Assembly: GCA_934476235.1 (NCBI GenBank)
Contig: CAKSNL010000010.1
Location: 1-49,424, forward strand
From: an uncultured Clostridia bacterium
Lineage (GTDB): Bacteria > Bacillota > Clostridia > CAKSNL01 > HGM11501
DNA length: 49,424 nt
Direction: 5' to 3'
Positions 15,968-24,374 of this stretch are shown in pieces (positions within the stretch are counted from its first letter, which is position 1; each line of letters begins with the position of its first letter). Position numbers and translations under genes: made by a program. The notes beneath the pieces are model-generated. The model saw only the letters and a program-made list of their open reading frames with translations, was not told where the DNA came from and made no database searches.

Positions 15968-17341
15968 TCAGCGCCTGTCTAAGACCGCGCGGCAGAAATT
16001 GACGTGAGGGATGGCGGAAAGGCGGGTGCCCGAAAAGCAGCGGGAGTTGATATCGTCCGGCGACAGAAATTCGTAGATTAAAAAGCCTGCGTCCGACAAG
16101 AGCTTTTCAAGCTCCAGGTACGAAAGCGCGCATTTCATCGGGTTGGAGGAAGATAGGGCAAGGGCGGAGGTTTCGCGCGTGCGCGCGTTTTCCGATGTGA
16201 AAAAGTGCGAGTCCGGAAAGTCGAATATCACGGAGCTTTTGTCCTTCGCGAAGGAGGCGACAGACTTGAAAAACGCCGAAATCTCCTCCTTTGAAAGGTA
16301 GTAAAAGAGCCCGAGACAGGAAAAAAGCGTTTTCTTTCCGGGGTCAAACCCGTTTTTTAATAAGTCCCCCGAAAGGTCCGAAAGGTCGGACGGGATGAGA
16401 GAGACGTTTTCGGGCAGGGTAAGATGCGCCCTTTCGAGCCTTCTTATTTTGTCGTTTAGCACGTCCTCTTTATCAAGCTCGAAGATTTTAAAGGCGCTGC
16501 CCTCATCCGTCAAAGAGAACGTGTCAAGCCCCGCGCCGGCAATGACTATCTGCTCCGTGCCGGTCAGGCGGTCGGTTGCTGCCGCCTCGGCAAAAAGGCG
16601 GGAGCGGAAAAGCGGGCTCGGCGCAAGGTTATTTAATATGTAGTCCCCGCCCGGCATATAGGACAGGAGCTTTTCATACTCCGCGTCCGAGAAAAGGGCG
16701 CGGGCATAGGGGTCTGAAAACACGCCCTCGTCTTTGCAGTACGCGCGGGCAAAGGCGGATATCAGCGCCGTAAGGTTCATGCCGGGCGCTTCTTTTTTTG
16801 CGCCTTTTTCCTCCTTTGCGCATAAAAGCGAGTGCTTCGTGCAGAGAAAATAAAGCGCAGATAAGTCCTTTTTTGAAAGGTCAATCTCCTCGCCGGGCGA
16901 AAAGCGTGTCACGGTGACGGAGTCGGGAAAGACCTCGGCTTTGTACGATATATAATGGTCGCGGTTTTTTGCGTGCTCCCGGATTTCGCCGTATGAGCAC
17001 GTTTTCGGCGAAAGGGGCAAAAGCGCCTTGTGGCAGCAGGTTAAAGAGGCGTTTCCCGAGCCAAAGTAAAAGCTTCCGCACGAGGGGCAGGCGTAAAACT
17101 TAAAGCCGGACTCCGCGTTTTCGTGCGAAGGGGTCATGTCCCCCGAGAAGAAGACCTCGCTTTGAGCGCCGAGCGCCTTTGAAAGCGGGGGAATCAGCGA
17201 CACGTCGGGAAAGCCCATTCCGGTTTCCCATTTTGACACGGTCTTTGCCTCCACGCCGAGCATGTGCGAAAGCTCCTTCTGGGTGAGCCCCTTCTCAAGC
17301 CGCAGCTTTCTTATTATTTTTCCTGTTTTATTTGCGTCCAT
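15968..17341 (-). CDS. XRE HTH / zinc-ribbon / LCMT-type methyltransferase fusion
   Basis: A 457-residue three-part protein. Residues 8-62 are an XRE helix-turn-helix. Residues about 82-160 hold a C-P-S-C-G ... C-C-H zinc knuckle followed by a desulfoferrodoxin-like strand region (H-Y-I-S-Y-K-A-E). From about 190 on it matches the leucine carboxyl methyltransferase-like class I SAM family (A-F-A-R-A-Y-C-K-D, S-D-P-Y-A-R-A-L-F, V-I-A-G-A-G-L-D-T-F as the SAM loop). The start follows GAGAGGTGATTAA. It may be a regulator that senses or modifies a small molecule; the target is unknown. It sits inside the phage island, opposite in strand to the packaging genes. Confidence 0.82.
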   Translation of the reverse strand: MDANKTGKIIRKLRLEKGLTQKELSHMLGVEAKTVSKWETGMGFPDVSLIPPLSKALGAQSEVFFSGDMTPSHENAESGFKFYACPSCGSFYFGSGNASLTCCHKALLPLSPKTCSYGEIREHAKNRDHYISYKAEVFPDSVTVTRFSPGEEIDLSKKDLSALYFLCTKHSLLCAKEEKGAKKEAPGMNLTALISAFARAYCKDEGVFSDPYARALFSDAEYEKLLSYMPGGDYILNNLAPSPLFRSRLFAEAAATDRLTGTEQIVIAGAGLDTFSLTDEGSAFKIFELDKEDVLNDKIRRLERAHLTLPENVSLIPSDLSDLSGDLLKNGFDPGKKTLFSCLGLFYYLSKEEISAFFKSVASFAKDKSSVIFDFPDSHFFTSENARTRETSALALSSSNPMKCALSYLELEKLLSDAGFLIYEFLSPDDINSRCFSGTRLSAIPHVNFCRAVLDRR

Positions 17342-17360
17342 TTAATCACCTCTCGGCTCT

Positions 17361-17389
17361 ATTTTACTATTAATGAGGGGAAAAAGCAA
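17361..17389 (-). promoter_or_regulatory. Promoter of the HTH-methyltransferase fusion gene
   Basis: Minus strand TTGCTT (17384-17389), 17 bp, TAAAAT (17361-17366). A weaker plus-strand TATAAT at 17446-17451, with a poor -35 region, may serve the small terminase gene. Confidence 0.6.
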
Positions 17390-17469
17390 TCCACTCTCCG
17401 TGGACCTTTGGCGTATACGGACTTTTTCATCGGGCGCGGTTAATTTATAATGATCGCGGAGGTGAAAAT

Positions 17470-17850
17470 GTGAGTGAGTTAAAGCTTAAATCTTCGCCCG
17501 GCTTTAAGTCCGAAAGGGCGTTTCGCGAGGCGCTGGAAAAATATTTTTCCTCCGTGGCGGAGCAGGGGGAAGGCGGGGAGGGAACGGTCTTTCGCACCGC
17601 GCCGTCGCTCTCGGGCTTAAGGGTCGCGCTCGGGCTGACGGGCGAGGAGTGGGCGGAGTGCGAAAGGCGCTTTCCCAAGACATCCGCCCTGGCGAAAAAC
17701 GTGATCGAAGCCTATCTTGAAGATGAGCTCATCAAGAGAAAGACCGGCGTTACGGGGATAATGTTCAGTCTCCAGAGCAATTTCGGCTGGAAGGAAAAGC
17801 GCGACCCGAAGGCGCCGGAGGACATGGAGGTGACGATCAGGGTCGTGTAG
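17470..17850 (+). CDS. Small terminase-like DNA-packaging protein
   Basis: 126 residues from GTG 17470, which has GGAGGTGA 7 bp upstream. The C-terminal stretch T-G-V-T-G-I-M-F-S-L-Q-S-N-F-G-W-K-E-K matches the G-x-x-F-x-L-K-N-N-F-G-W signature of many phage small terminases. The N-terminal half would be the DNA-binding part. It would select packaging substrate for the large terminase at 24371. The packaging gene order is unusual: portal and virion genes stand between the two terminase subunits, and 1.5 kb of repeats separates this gene from the portal gene. Confidence 0.72.
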   Translation: MSELKLKSSPGFKSERAFREALEKYFSSVAEQGEGGEGTVFRTAPSLSGLRVALGLTGEEWAECERRFPKTSALAKNVIEAYLEDELIKRKTGVTGIMFSLQSNFGWKEKRDPKAPEDMEVTIRVV

Positions 17851-19352
17851 AAGAAAAAGCGGGTGCGGGAAATAGGCGGGATGTCGAGGACGCCATCCCC
17901 TACGGTGCATTGGCGTGGTGGGCGGAAAATCGTAGGGGTCGGCATCCTTGACGACCCGAGAGGGTGCGAAAAATGCGTGAGTGCGCCGAAAAATCCCTCA
18001 GTCTCGGCTACGCCGAGCCAGCTTAAAACCGCCCTTGCGGTTTTAAGAGCGTGCGACAAAACCTTGAACGGTTTTTCGCACCTAACGGAAAAAGACTTTG
18101 TTGTCTTTTTCCGCCACGCCTTTAGCAAGGGAGCCAAATTATCTTTTTCCGCCACGCCTTTAGCTCTTGGAGCCAAAAAAGCCCTCAAGAGCTAAAGGAG
18201 GGTGGCTCGAAGAGCCGGGAGGATTTTTCGGGAGTATCATGAAAAATATGCGCGAAGCCAACGGTCGATTCATGAATCGACCCTACGGCGCACTAACAAA
18301 AGTGGGTGTGTAACAACCGGGCGGGAGGATGAGGGCATCCTCCCCTACGGGTGCATTAGCGTAGCGGGCGGAAAATCGTAGGGGTCGGCATCCTTGACGA
18401 CCCGCAAGGGTGAGCATTAACCGTATGTGCAGAAAATCCGTAGGGGTCGGCATCCTTGACGACCCGAGAGGGTGCGAAAAATGCGTGAGTGCGCCGAAAA
18501 ATCCCTCAGTCTCGGCTACGCCGAGCCAGCTTAAAACCGCCCTTGCGGTTTTAAGAGCGTGCGACAAAACCTTGAACGGTTTTTCGCACCTAACGGAAAA
18601 AGACTTTTGTTGTCTTTTTCCGCCACGCCTTTAGCAAGGGAGGCAAATTATCTTTTCCGCCGCGCCGTTTAGCTCTTGGCGCATTTAAAGCCCTCCTTGC
18701 TAAAGGAGGGTGGCTCGAAGAGCCGGGAGGATTTTTCGGGAGGGTTATGAAAAATGAGCGCGAAGCCAACGGTCGATTCATGAATCGACCCTACGGCGCA
18801 CTAACAAAAGTGGGTGTGTAACAACCGGGCGGGAGGATGAGGGCATCCTCCCCTACGGGTGCATTAGCGTAGCGGGCGGAAAATCGTAGGGGTCGGCATC
18901 CTTGACGACCCGCAAGGGTGAGCATTAACCGTATGTGCAGAAAATCCGTAGGGGTCGGCATCCTTGACGACCCGAGAGGGTGCGAAAAATGCGTGAGTGC
19001 GCCGAAAAATCCCTCAGTCTCGGCTACGCCGAGCCAGCTTAAAACCGCCCTTGCGGTTTTAAGAGCGTGCGACAAAACCTTGAACGGTTTTTCGCACCTA
19101 ACGGAAAAAGACTTTGTTGTCTTTTTCCGCCACGCCTTTAGCTCTTGGAGCCAAAAAAGCCCTCAAGAGCTAAAGGTAGCGAAGCGGCGCCGAGGCAATG
19201 AATTCAAGTCCGGTGGACTCATCAAGAACCGAGGCGTGAGGAGAGCCGCAGCGAGACGGAAGAGCCGAAGGCGAAGGGAGGATTTTTCGGGCGCACCCGC
19301 AAATATGCACCCCGCAAAAAATAACCGACAAAGAAAAAAAGGAGGAATTCAA
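17851..19352. repeat. 1.5-kb repeat array between small terminase and portal
   Basis: Three complete inverted-arm elements (17979-18236, 18487-18744, 18995-19298), each with the three-hairpin arm on the left, alternate with CGTAGGGGTC, GGGAGGATG and TTCATGAATCGACC modules. No gene is supported. A long frame starting at 18918 runs in frame into the portal gene, but it is repeat sequence without a ribosome site. Confidence 0.9.
18251..19116. repeat. Direct duplication, about 358 bp, 508-bp period
   Basis: 18251-18608 and 18759-19116 are identical as far as I can read them: a 94-residue minus-strand frame translates to exactly the same peptide in both. About 190 bp of the unit is present a third time at 17931-18127. 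Such identity implies recent tandem duplication or gene conversion. Confidence 0.88.
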
Positions 19353-21110
19353 TTGGAAAAAACAATTTCGGAGGTATTTGCTCCGGAGGACGCGGCAACG
19401 GAAGGTCTCAACGCCGTGACCGAGGAGGACGTAAGGCGCGCGGAGGACGAGAGAAAATCCTACCGCGAGAGCAAGAAAAGCTTGGAGGACAGAATAGTCG
19501 CCGAGGAAAAGGCGTGGCGGCTTAAGCTTTACGACGGCAAAAAGACCGCCGACCCGACGCGCGGCTCGGCGTACATGTGGAGCTCGGTCGTGGCAAAGCA
19601 CGCGGACATGATGGATAACTATCCCGAGCCCGTGTTTCTCCCGCGCGAGGAGTCGGACTCCGAGGAGGCGAAAAAGCTTTCGTCCATCGTGCCGGTAATC
19701 CTTGACAGAAACGACTTTGAGGCGGTGTACTCCGACTCCGAGTGGTACCGCATCAAGCACGGCACAAGCTGCATCGGAGTTTTCTGGGACCCCTCATCGT
19801 CCGACGGGCGGGGCGACATTGCCGTGCGCAACATTGACCTTTTGAACGTGTTTTACAAAAGCGGGATAAAGGACATTCAGGAAAGCCCGAACCTTTTCAT
19901 CTGCGCCGAGTGCGACCGCGACGCCGTAAAGGCGGAGTATCCCTTTGCCTCGCTCCCCGTAACCGGAGCGGACGCGCTTTCGGACTACGACTCGGACGAG
20001 AAGAAGGACAAGACAAAGAGCGTGCTTGTTGTGGACTGGTACTATAAAAAAAGGGTGAACGGCAAAACCGTGGTGCACCTTTGCAAGTACTCCGGCGGCG
20101 AGATTTTATACGCCTCGGAGAACGATCCGTACCTTAGGGAAAAGGGCTTTTACGAGCACGGGCTCTATCCGGTGGTGTTTAACACCCTCTATCCCGAGGA
20201 GGATTCGTGCACAGGCTACGGGCTTATCGCGGTGTCGATAAACGCCCAGCTTTATATCGACGAGCTTGACTCGCTCATGATGAGCTATGCCAAGACCGCG
20301 CTCACCCCGCGCTGGTTCGCCAAAAAGTCCGCCGGTATCAACCGCGCGCAGTACGAGGACAAGGGCTCGTCGATAGTCGAGGTCGAGGGCGACATCGACT
20401 CTGAAAAGCTTAAGCAGATTACCGTAAACCCGATATCGCCGATATACTTTAACATACTGGAGCGCAAAATCGACGAGCTTAAGGAAACCACGGGCAACCG
20501 CGACGTGAACTCCGGCGGCGTGACGGGCGGAGTGACGAGCGGAGCGGCGATTGCGACGCTTCAGGAAGCCGGAAACAAGACCAGCCGCGACGCGATAAAA
20601 GCCGACTACCGCGCGTACGTCAAGGTGATAAGGCTTGTTCTGGAGCTCATCCGCCAGTTTTACACGGACGAAAGAGTGTTCAGAATCACCGACCCCAACG
20701 ACGGCGTTTCGTTCATCAGCTACTCAAACGGCGCGCTTATGCCGAGAGCTCTCACAATAGGCGGGGAGCCGGTATTATCCTACTCGGGCGAGGCGATTAA
20801 AAGAAAGCCCGTGTTTGACATAGTGGTGAAGGCGGAAAAGAACAACCCGTTTTCAAGGCTCAGCCAGAACGAAACGGCGGCGCAGCTTTACAAAATGGGC
20901 GCCTTTAACCCCGAGACTGCCGACCAGGCGCTTATAATGCTCTCAATGATGGACTTTGAGGGCAAGGAGGAGATAGTCTCAAAGGTCGCCGCCGCGGCAG
21001 GCGAATATAAAAAGAGCACCGAAATCATGAATGAAGGGCAAATGCCTGTGTCATACCCCGACACGCTCTTAAAAAGGAGAGCGCAGGCGGCAAGGGAGGC
21101 GGTTTTATGA
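19353..21110 (+). CDS. P22-type portal protein
   Basis: About 585 residues from TTG 19353, the only start in frame with a good ribosome site (AAAGGAGG at 19338-19344). The in-frame codons upstream are repeat sequence. It is a long portal of the P22/podoviral type: acidic N-terminus, stem region with L-Y-I-D-E-L-D-S-L-M-M-S-Y-A, then V-N-S-G-G-V-T-G-G-V-T-S-G-A-A-I-A-T-L-Q-E-A-G, a pattern typical of these portals. It forms the dodecameric DNA channel at one capsid vertex. The stop overlaps the next start (ATGA), so the operon is translationally coupled. Confidence 0.85.
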   Translation: MEKTISEVFAPEDAATEGLNAVTEEDVRRAEDERKSYRESKKSLEDRIVAEEKAWRLKLYDGKKTADPTRGSAYMWSSVVAKHADMMDNYPEPVFLPREESDSEEAKKLSSIVPVILDRNDFEAVYSDSEWYRIKHGTSCIGVFWDPSSSDGRGDIAVRNIDLLNVFYKSGIKDIQESPNLFICAECDRDAVKAEYPFASLPVTGADALSDYDSDEKKDKTKSVLVVDWYYKKRVNGKTVVHLCKYSGGEILYASENDPYLREKGFYEHGLYPVVFNTLYPEEDSCTGYGLIAVSINAQLYIDELDSLMMSYAKTALTPRWFAKKSAGINRAQYEDKGSSIVEVEGDIDSEKLKQITVNPISPIYFNILERKIDELKETTGNRDVNSGGVTGGVTSGAAIATLQEAGNKTSRDAIKADYRAYVKVIRLVLELIRQFYTDERVFRITDPNDGVSFISYSNGALMPRALTIGGEPVLSYSGEAIKRKPVFDIVVKAEKNNPFSRLSQNETAAQLYKMGAFNPETADQALIMLSMMDFEGKEEIVSKVAAAAGEYKKSTEIMNEGQMPVSYPDTLLKRRAQAAREAVL

Positions 21111-21253
21111 AGATAGCCGATTTTCCGAGGGACGATAACATGACAGATTCCGAAAAGCTTAAAAAGCTTTACGCGTGGTGCTACGCCTTAAGCCTTTATC
21201 TGAAAGGGGAGATGAAAAATGGCAAAATTCCTTCCGGCGGCAAAGAACAGTAA
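21107..21253 (+). CDS. 48-residue protein overlapping portal and gp10-like genes
   Basis: The start ATG 21107 shares ATGA with the portal stop, and the frame ends at 21253, 35 bp inside the next gene. The peptide begins M-K-I-A-D-F-P-R-D-D and has a short amphipathic helix (S-E-K-L-K-K-L-Y-A-W-C-Y-A-L-S-L-Y-L). Position and coupling suggest a real small gene, perhaps a chaperone or connector part, but I do not recognise it. Confidence 0.55.
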   Translation: MKIADFPRDDNMTDSEKLKKLYAWCYALSLYLKGEMKNGKIPSGGKEQ

Positions 21254-23099
21254 AGCCTTTTACAAAAAAAGGCTCGTCACCTTCTCAGGGCTTGACAGGC
21301 GTGCCGGAGCGAAGGAGGGCTCTTTAGTAAAGAGCGTGAACCTATCGTCCGACAATTATCCCGTTCTTTCGCCGAGGAAAAAAAGAAGGGTGAAAAAAAG
21401 CTTCGCCGGGCGCAGCGTGTACGGCATAGGCTATTCCGAAAAGTTTTACTACTGCGCCGAAAACGCGGACGGAACGCCCTATTTTTACTATGACGACGTG
21501 CCCTATTTTCCCGTTTCGGCGACGGAGAAGACCTTCGCGCGCGTAAACGGCTACATATGTGTTTTCCCGGACAAGCTCTATTTTTCCGAAACCGCGTTAA
21601 AGGCTAAAAACGCGGACGCGCCGTATGACACGGTTGACGATCTGCATGACGCCAAGGTAAACGACCCCACGGTAAAGTCCGGCGACATTTACATCGCGGG
21701 CACGGGGGTCTACTCCTACAACCCGCAGGGAGTGTGGCACGGCAACTTAACCGCGGAGTCGGACGCGAACCCCACGCCGTTTTGCCACCAGGCGCAGACC
21801 GAGTGGGTCTATATAATGGACACCTTCGGCAGCCTTGAGACGGACGCGGTGATGGGAAAAAGAGAGGGCGGAATTCTTATCATGAGCGCGTCGGACTCCT
21901 CGGGCGGGGTCGACACGGTGACGGACTGGGACTCCGCGCCCGACACTGTCGGCGCCAAGGTCGGCGACGCACTGACTCTTACAATCCGCTTCAGGAACAT
22001 AAATTCGCCGCACGACTCTGTCTATAAAAAGTACGAAACGGTGCTTTATAAGGTAAAGCCGAGCGACAGGAGCTATTTATACACCTTTTCGGGGATAGAT
22101 GTGCCCGAGAGGGTGAATGGCGACGGCGACTCTTTCCCCTCGGGAGACTACGTGAGGTATTCGGCAATAATCAAAAAGAGCGTGCCGGACTTTTCCGTGG
22201 TCTTTGCCCATGACAACAGGCTCTGGGGAGCGGACGGGCAGAATATCTACGCCTCCGCTCTGGGCGACCCGACCGTTTTTTCGCTCTATACCTCCTCCGC
22301 CTCCTCGGCGTGGACCGTCGCCTCGTTATCGGGCGGCAGCTTTACGGGCGGGTGCTCGTTTTCGGGCTATCCCACGTTTTTTAAGGAGGATTCCGTGATA
22401 AGGATTGCGGGGGACTATCCGGAGGAGTACATGACCATGGAAACGCGCGGCATCGCAGGCGTTTCAAAGGGGTGCGACAGGAGCCTTGCGGTGTCCGGCG
22501 GCACGCTCTACTACGCGTCAAAAAGCGGCGTGTGCGCGTACTCGGGCGATTTCCCGACCGTTATAAGCGACAGACTCGGCAATGTGGACGTTACGGACGC
22601 GGAGGCTGGAGCGGATTCGTCAAACGTATACTTTTCTCTCGGCGGCGCGCTTTACTGCTACAACACAAGAAACGGGCTCTGGATGGAGGACTCGCCCTCG
22701 CCCTATTCCTTTTTCACCCCGTACTCGGGCAGGGTCTATGCCCTCTCGGAGGACGAAAACACGGTCTTTATCCTAAACGGCGAGGGAACGGAAAGCCTTG
22801 AAGAAAGCGAGGTCAATTCCGAGGCGGAGCTTTCGCCCATATACTTAAGCTCGCTTGACAAAAAGGAAACGGGCAGAATAGCGGTAAGCCTGGAAACCGA
22901 TCCCGGAGCGGAGGCGGAGCTTTATATAAGCTATGACGGCGGAGCGTACGGCAAGGTCTTTTCCGCATCAAAAAGCGGAGTATATCACGTGCCCATTGTT
23001 TTAAGGCGTTCGGAATATTTTTCGCTTAAGGCAAAGGGAAAGGGCATGTGGCGCTTAAAGGCGATCGAAGTCGCCTGTTCGGAAAGCACAAGAATTTAA
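21219..23099 (+). CDS. P22 gp10-like head-closure / stabilization protein
   Basis: A 626-residue, beta-rich protein with recurring segments of the type S-V-Y-G-I-G-Y-S, R-V-N-G-Y-I-C-V-F, V-V-F-A-H-D-N-R-L-W-G-A-D-G-Q-N-I-Y-A-S and L-Y-Y-A-S-K-S-G-V-C-A-Y-S-G. These look like blades of a propeller. P22 gp10-type proteins close the portal and attach the short tail and have such a layout; position next to the portal agrees. The start follows AAAGGGGAG. No signal peptide. Some relatives are annotated only as hypothetical, so the name is an inference from fold pattern and synteny. Confidence 0.62.
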   Translation: MAKFLPAAKNSKAFYKKRLVTFSGLDRRAGAKEGSLVKSVNLSSDNYPVLSPRKKRRVKKSFAGRSVYGIGYSEKFYYCAENADGTPYFYYDDVPYFPVSATEKTFARVNGYICVFPDKLYFSETALKAKNADAPYDTVDDLHDAKVNDPTVKSGDIYIAGTGVYSYNPQGVWHGNLTAESDANPTPFCHQAQTEWVYIMDTFGSLETDAVMGKREGGILIMSASDSSGGVDTVTDWDSAPDTVGAKVGDALTLTIRFRNINSPHDSVYKKYETVLYKVKPSDRSYLYTFSGIDVPERVNGDGDSFPSGDYVRYSAIIKKSVPDFSVVFAHDNRLWGADGQNIYASALGDPTVFSLYTSSASSAWTVASLSGGSFTGGCSFSGYPTFFKEDSVIRIAGDYPEEYMTMETRGIAGVSKGCDRSLAVSGGTLYYASKSGVCAYSGDFPTVISDRLGNVDVTDAEAGADSSNVYFSLGGALYCYNTRNGLWMEDSPSPYSFFTPYSGRVYALSEDENTVFILNGEGTESLEESEVNSEAELSPIYLSSLDKKETGRIAVSLETDPGAEAELYISYDGGAYGKVFSASKSGVYHVPIVLRRSEYFSLKAKGKGMWRLKAIEVACSESTRI

Positions 23100-23111
23100 A
23101 GGAGGCAAAAC

Positions 23112-24374
23112 ATGGGAAGATACGATAAATACAAAGACAGATACGAAGCAAAATCGGCGCGCGACGAAGAGATAAAAAAGCACCGGGACGAGTGGCGCGC
23201 CGCAAAGGAGGCGGGAGATGCCGAGGGCATGAAAAGGGCGCACGACGCTCAGGTAGAGAATATATCTGAGTACGACAGCTACTCCCGCGGAAAAAGCAGC
23301 TATGACCCCGAAAAGGGGACCTGGAGCCTGTCCGACGGCGAGAGGACAGAATATGACGGCGTCACCGGCAACAGCTATTTAAACCCCTGCTATAACCGCG
23401 CATTGTCGCGCGGGGCGAAGGAGTATTCCGACGCGTACGATAAGTACAAATATAGCACCTTCAGCTATGACCCCGAGACTGACCCCGACTATGCCTTATA
23501 CAAAAAGGAGTACGAAAGGGCGGGAAGAATGGCTTTTGACGACGCCATGGCGCGCTCAGCCGCTAAAACGGGCGGAGTGGCTTCAAGCTACGCCGTGACC
23601 GCGGGGGCGGAGGCTTATAACGACTACATGTCGCGCCTTTCGGAAAAGATTCCCTACCTCAGAAAGCTCGCCTATGAAAAATACTCGGACGAGCAGGAGC
23701 GCTACCTTCGCCGCATGAGCCTTGCAAGGCAGGAAATGGCGGACGAGGAGGCAGAATACGACAAAAACAGGAGCGCATACTTAGAGGAAATGGCGGCAGA
23801 GGATGAGGAAAAAGAGGCGCGTGACGAGGAGAAAACCAATCTTTCCGCCGCCATGGTGAAGGCGCAGACGGGCGGATTTTCCTCGCTTTCGGACTCCGAC
23901 ATCAAAACGCTCTACCGCGCGGGAAGCTATTATAACCCCGATACGAATAGGATAGTTTCGTCCGACGGGTCGGAGTACGCTCTGCCCGAGGAGGACACTT
24001 CTGAAACGGGCGGCAATTCTTCGGGGGTGGACGCGATACTTTTAAAGTTTCGCTACAAGGGCACCGGAATGGCGGCGCTTTCAAATTCCGACATCGAGGA
24101 GCTTATAAACGCAGGCTACACGTTTTCGGGCTCAGCCTGGGTCGCGCCGGACGGGACGGTGACGGAGCCCGTGCTTAAAAAGACGGGCTCGTCCTCCTCC
24201 AAAAGCACAAAGTCCGGCGTTTCGTCGTCGGCAAAAAACAAGGCGAAAAACGATGCCGAAAAAACGTCGGAATCAAAAAGCGCGACGGGCACCGAGAAAA
24301 AAACGGGCAAAAGCCGGATAAAGAAAAAGACCATAGAGCCCACAAGGTGGCGCCCCGGTAAATCCGTGATATGA
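23112..24374 (+). CDS. Internal virion (ejection-like) protein
   Basis: 420 residues, very rich in D, E, K and Y, starting after AAAGGAGGC. The N-terminal 200 residues are helical with Y-D-K-Y-K-D-R-Y-E-type repeats. The central G-V-A-S-S-Y-A-V-T-A-G-A-E-A-Y-N-D-Y-M and I-P-Y-L-R-K-L-A-Y-E-K-Y patterns resemble proteins of clostridial podoviral prophages. Two similar modules follow (L-S-D-S-D-I-K-T-L-Y-R-A-G and L-S-N-S-D-I-E-E-L-I-N-A-G, about 262-350). The tail is low-complexity Ser/Lys. It is probably packed inside the head and ejected with DNA. It overlaps the large terminase start by 4 bp. Confidence 0.55.
   Translation: MGRYDKYKDRYEAKSARDEEIKKHRDEWRAAKEAGDAEGMKRAHDAQVENISEYDSYSRGKSSYDPEKGTWSLSDGERTEYDGVTGNSYLNPCYNRALSRGAKEYSDAYDKYKYSTFSYDPETDPDYALYKKEYERAGRMAFDDAMARSAAKTGGVASSYAVTAGAEAYNDYMSRLSEKIPYLRKLAYEKYSDEQERYLRRMSLARQEMADEEAEYDKNRSAYLEEMAAEDEEKEARDEEKTNLSAAMVKAQTGGFSSLSDSDIKTLYRAGSYYNPDTNRIVSSDGSEYALPEEDTSETGGNSSGVDAILLKFRYKGTGMAALSNSDIEELINAGYTFSGSAWVAPDGTVTEPVLKKTGSSSSKSTKSGVSSSAKNKAKNDAEKTSESKSATGTEKKTGKSRIKKKTIEPTRWRPGKSVI

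Noticed and set aside
18283..19075. Pair of identical 94-residue minus-strand proteins
   Set aside because: Identical because they lie in the duplicated 358-bp repeat; the composition is that of translated palindromes.
17900..19300. CRISPR array
   Set aside because: Repeats are long, composed of different palindromes, unevenly spaced and partly identical over 358 bp; there are no short unique spacers of constant length and no cas gene.
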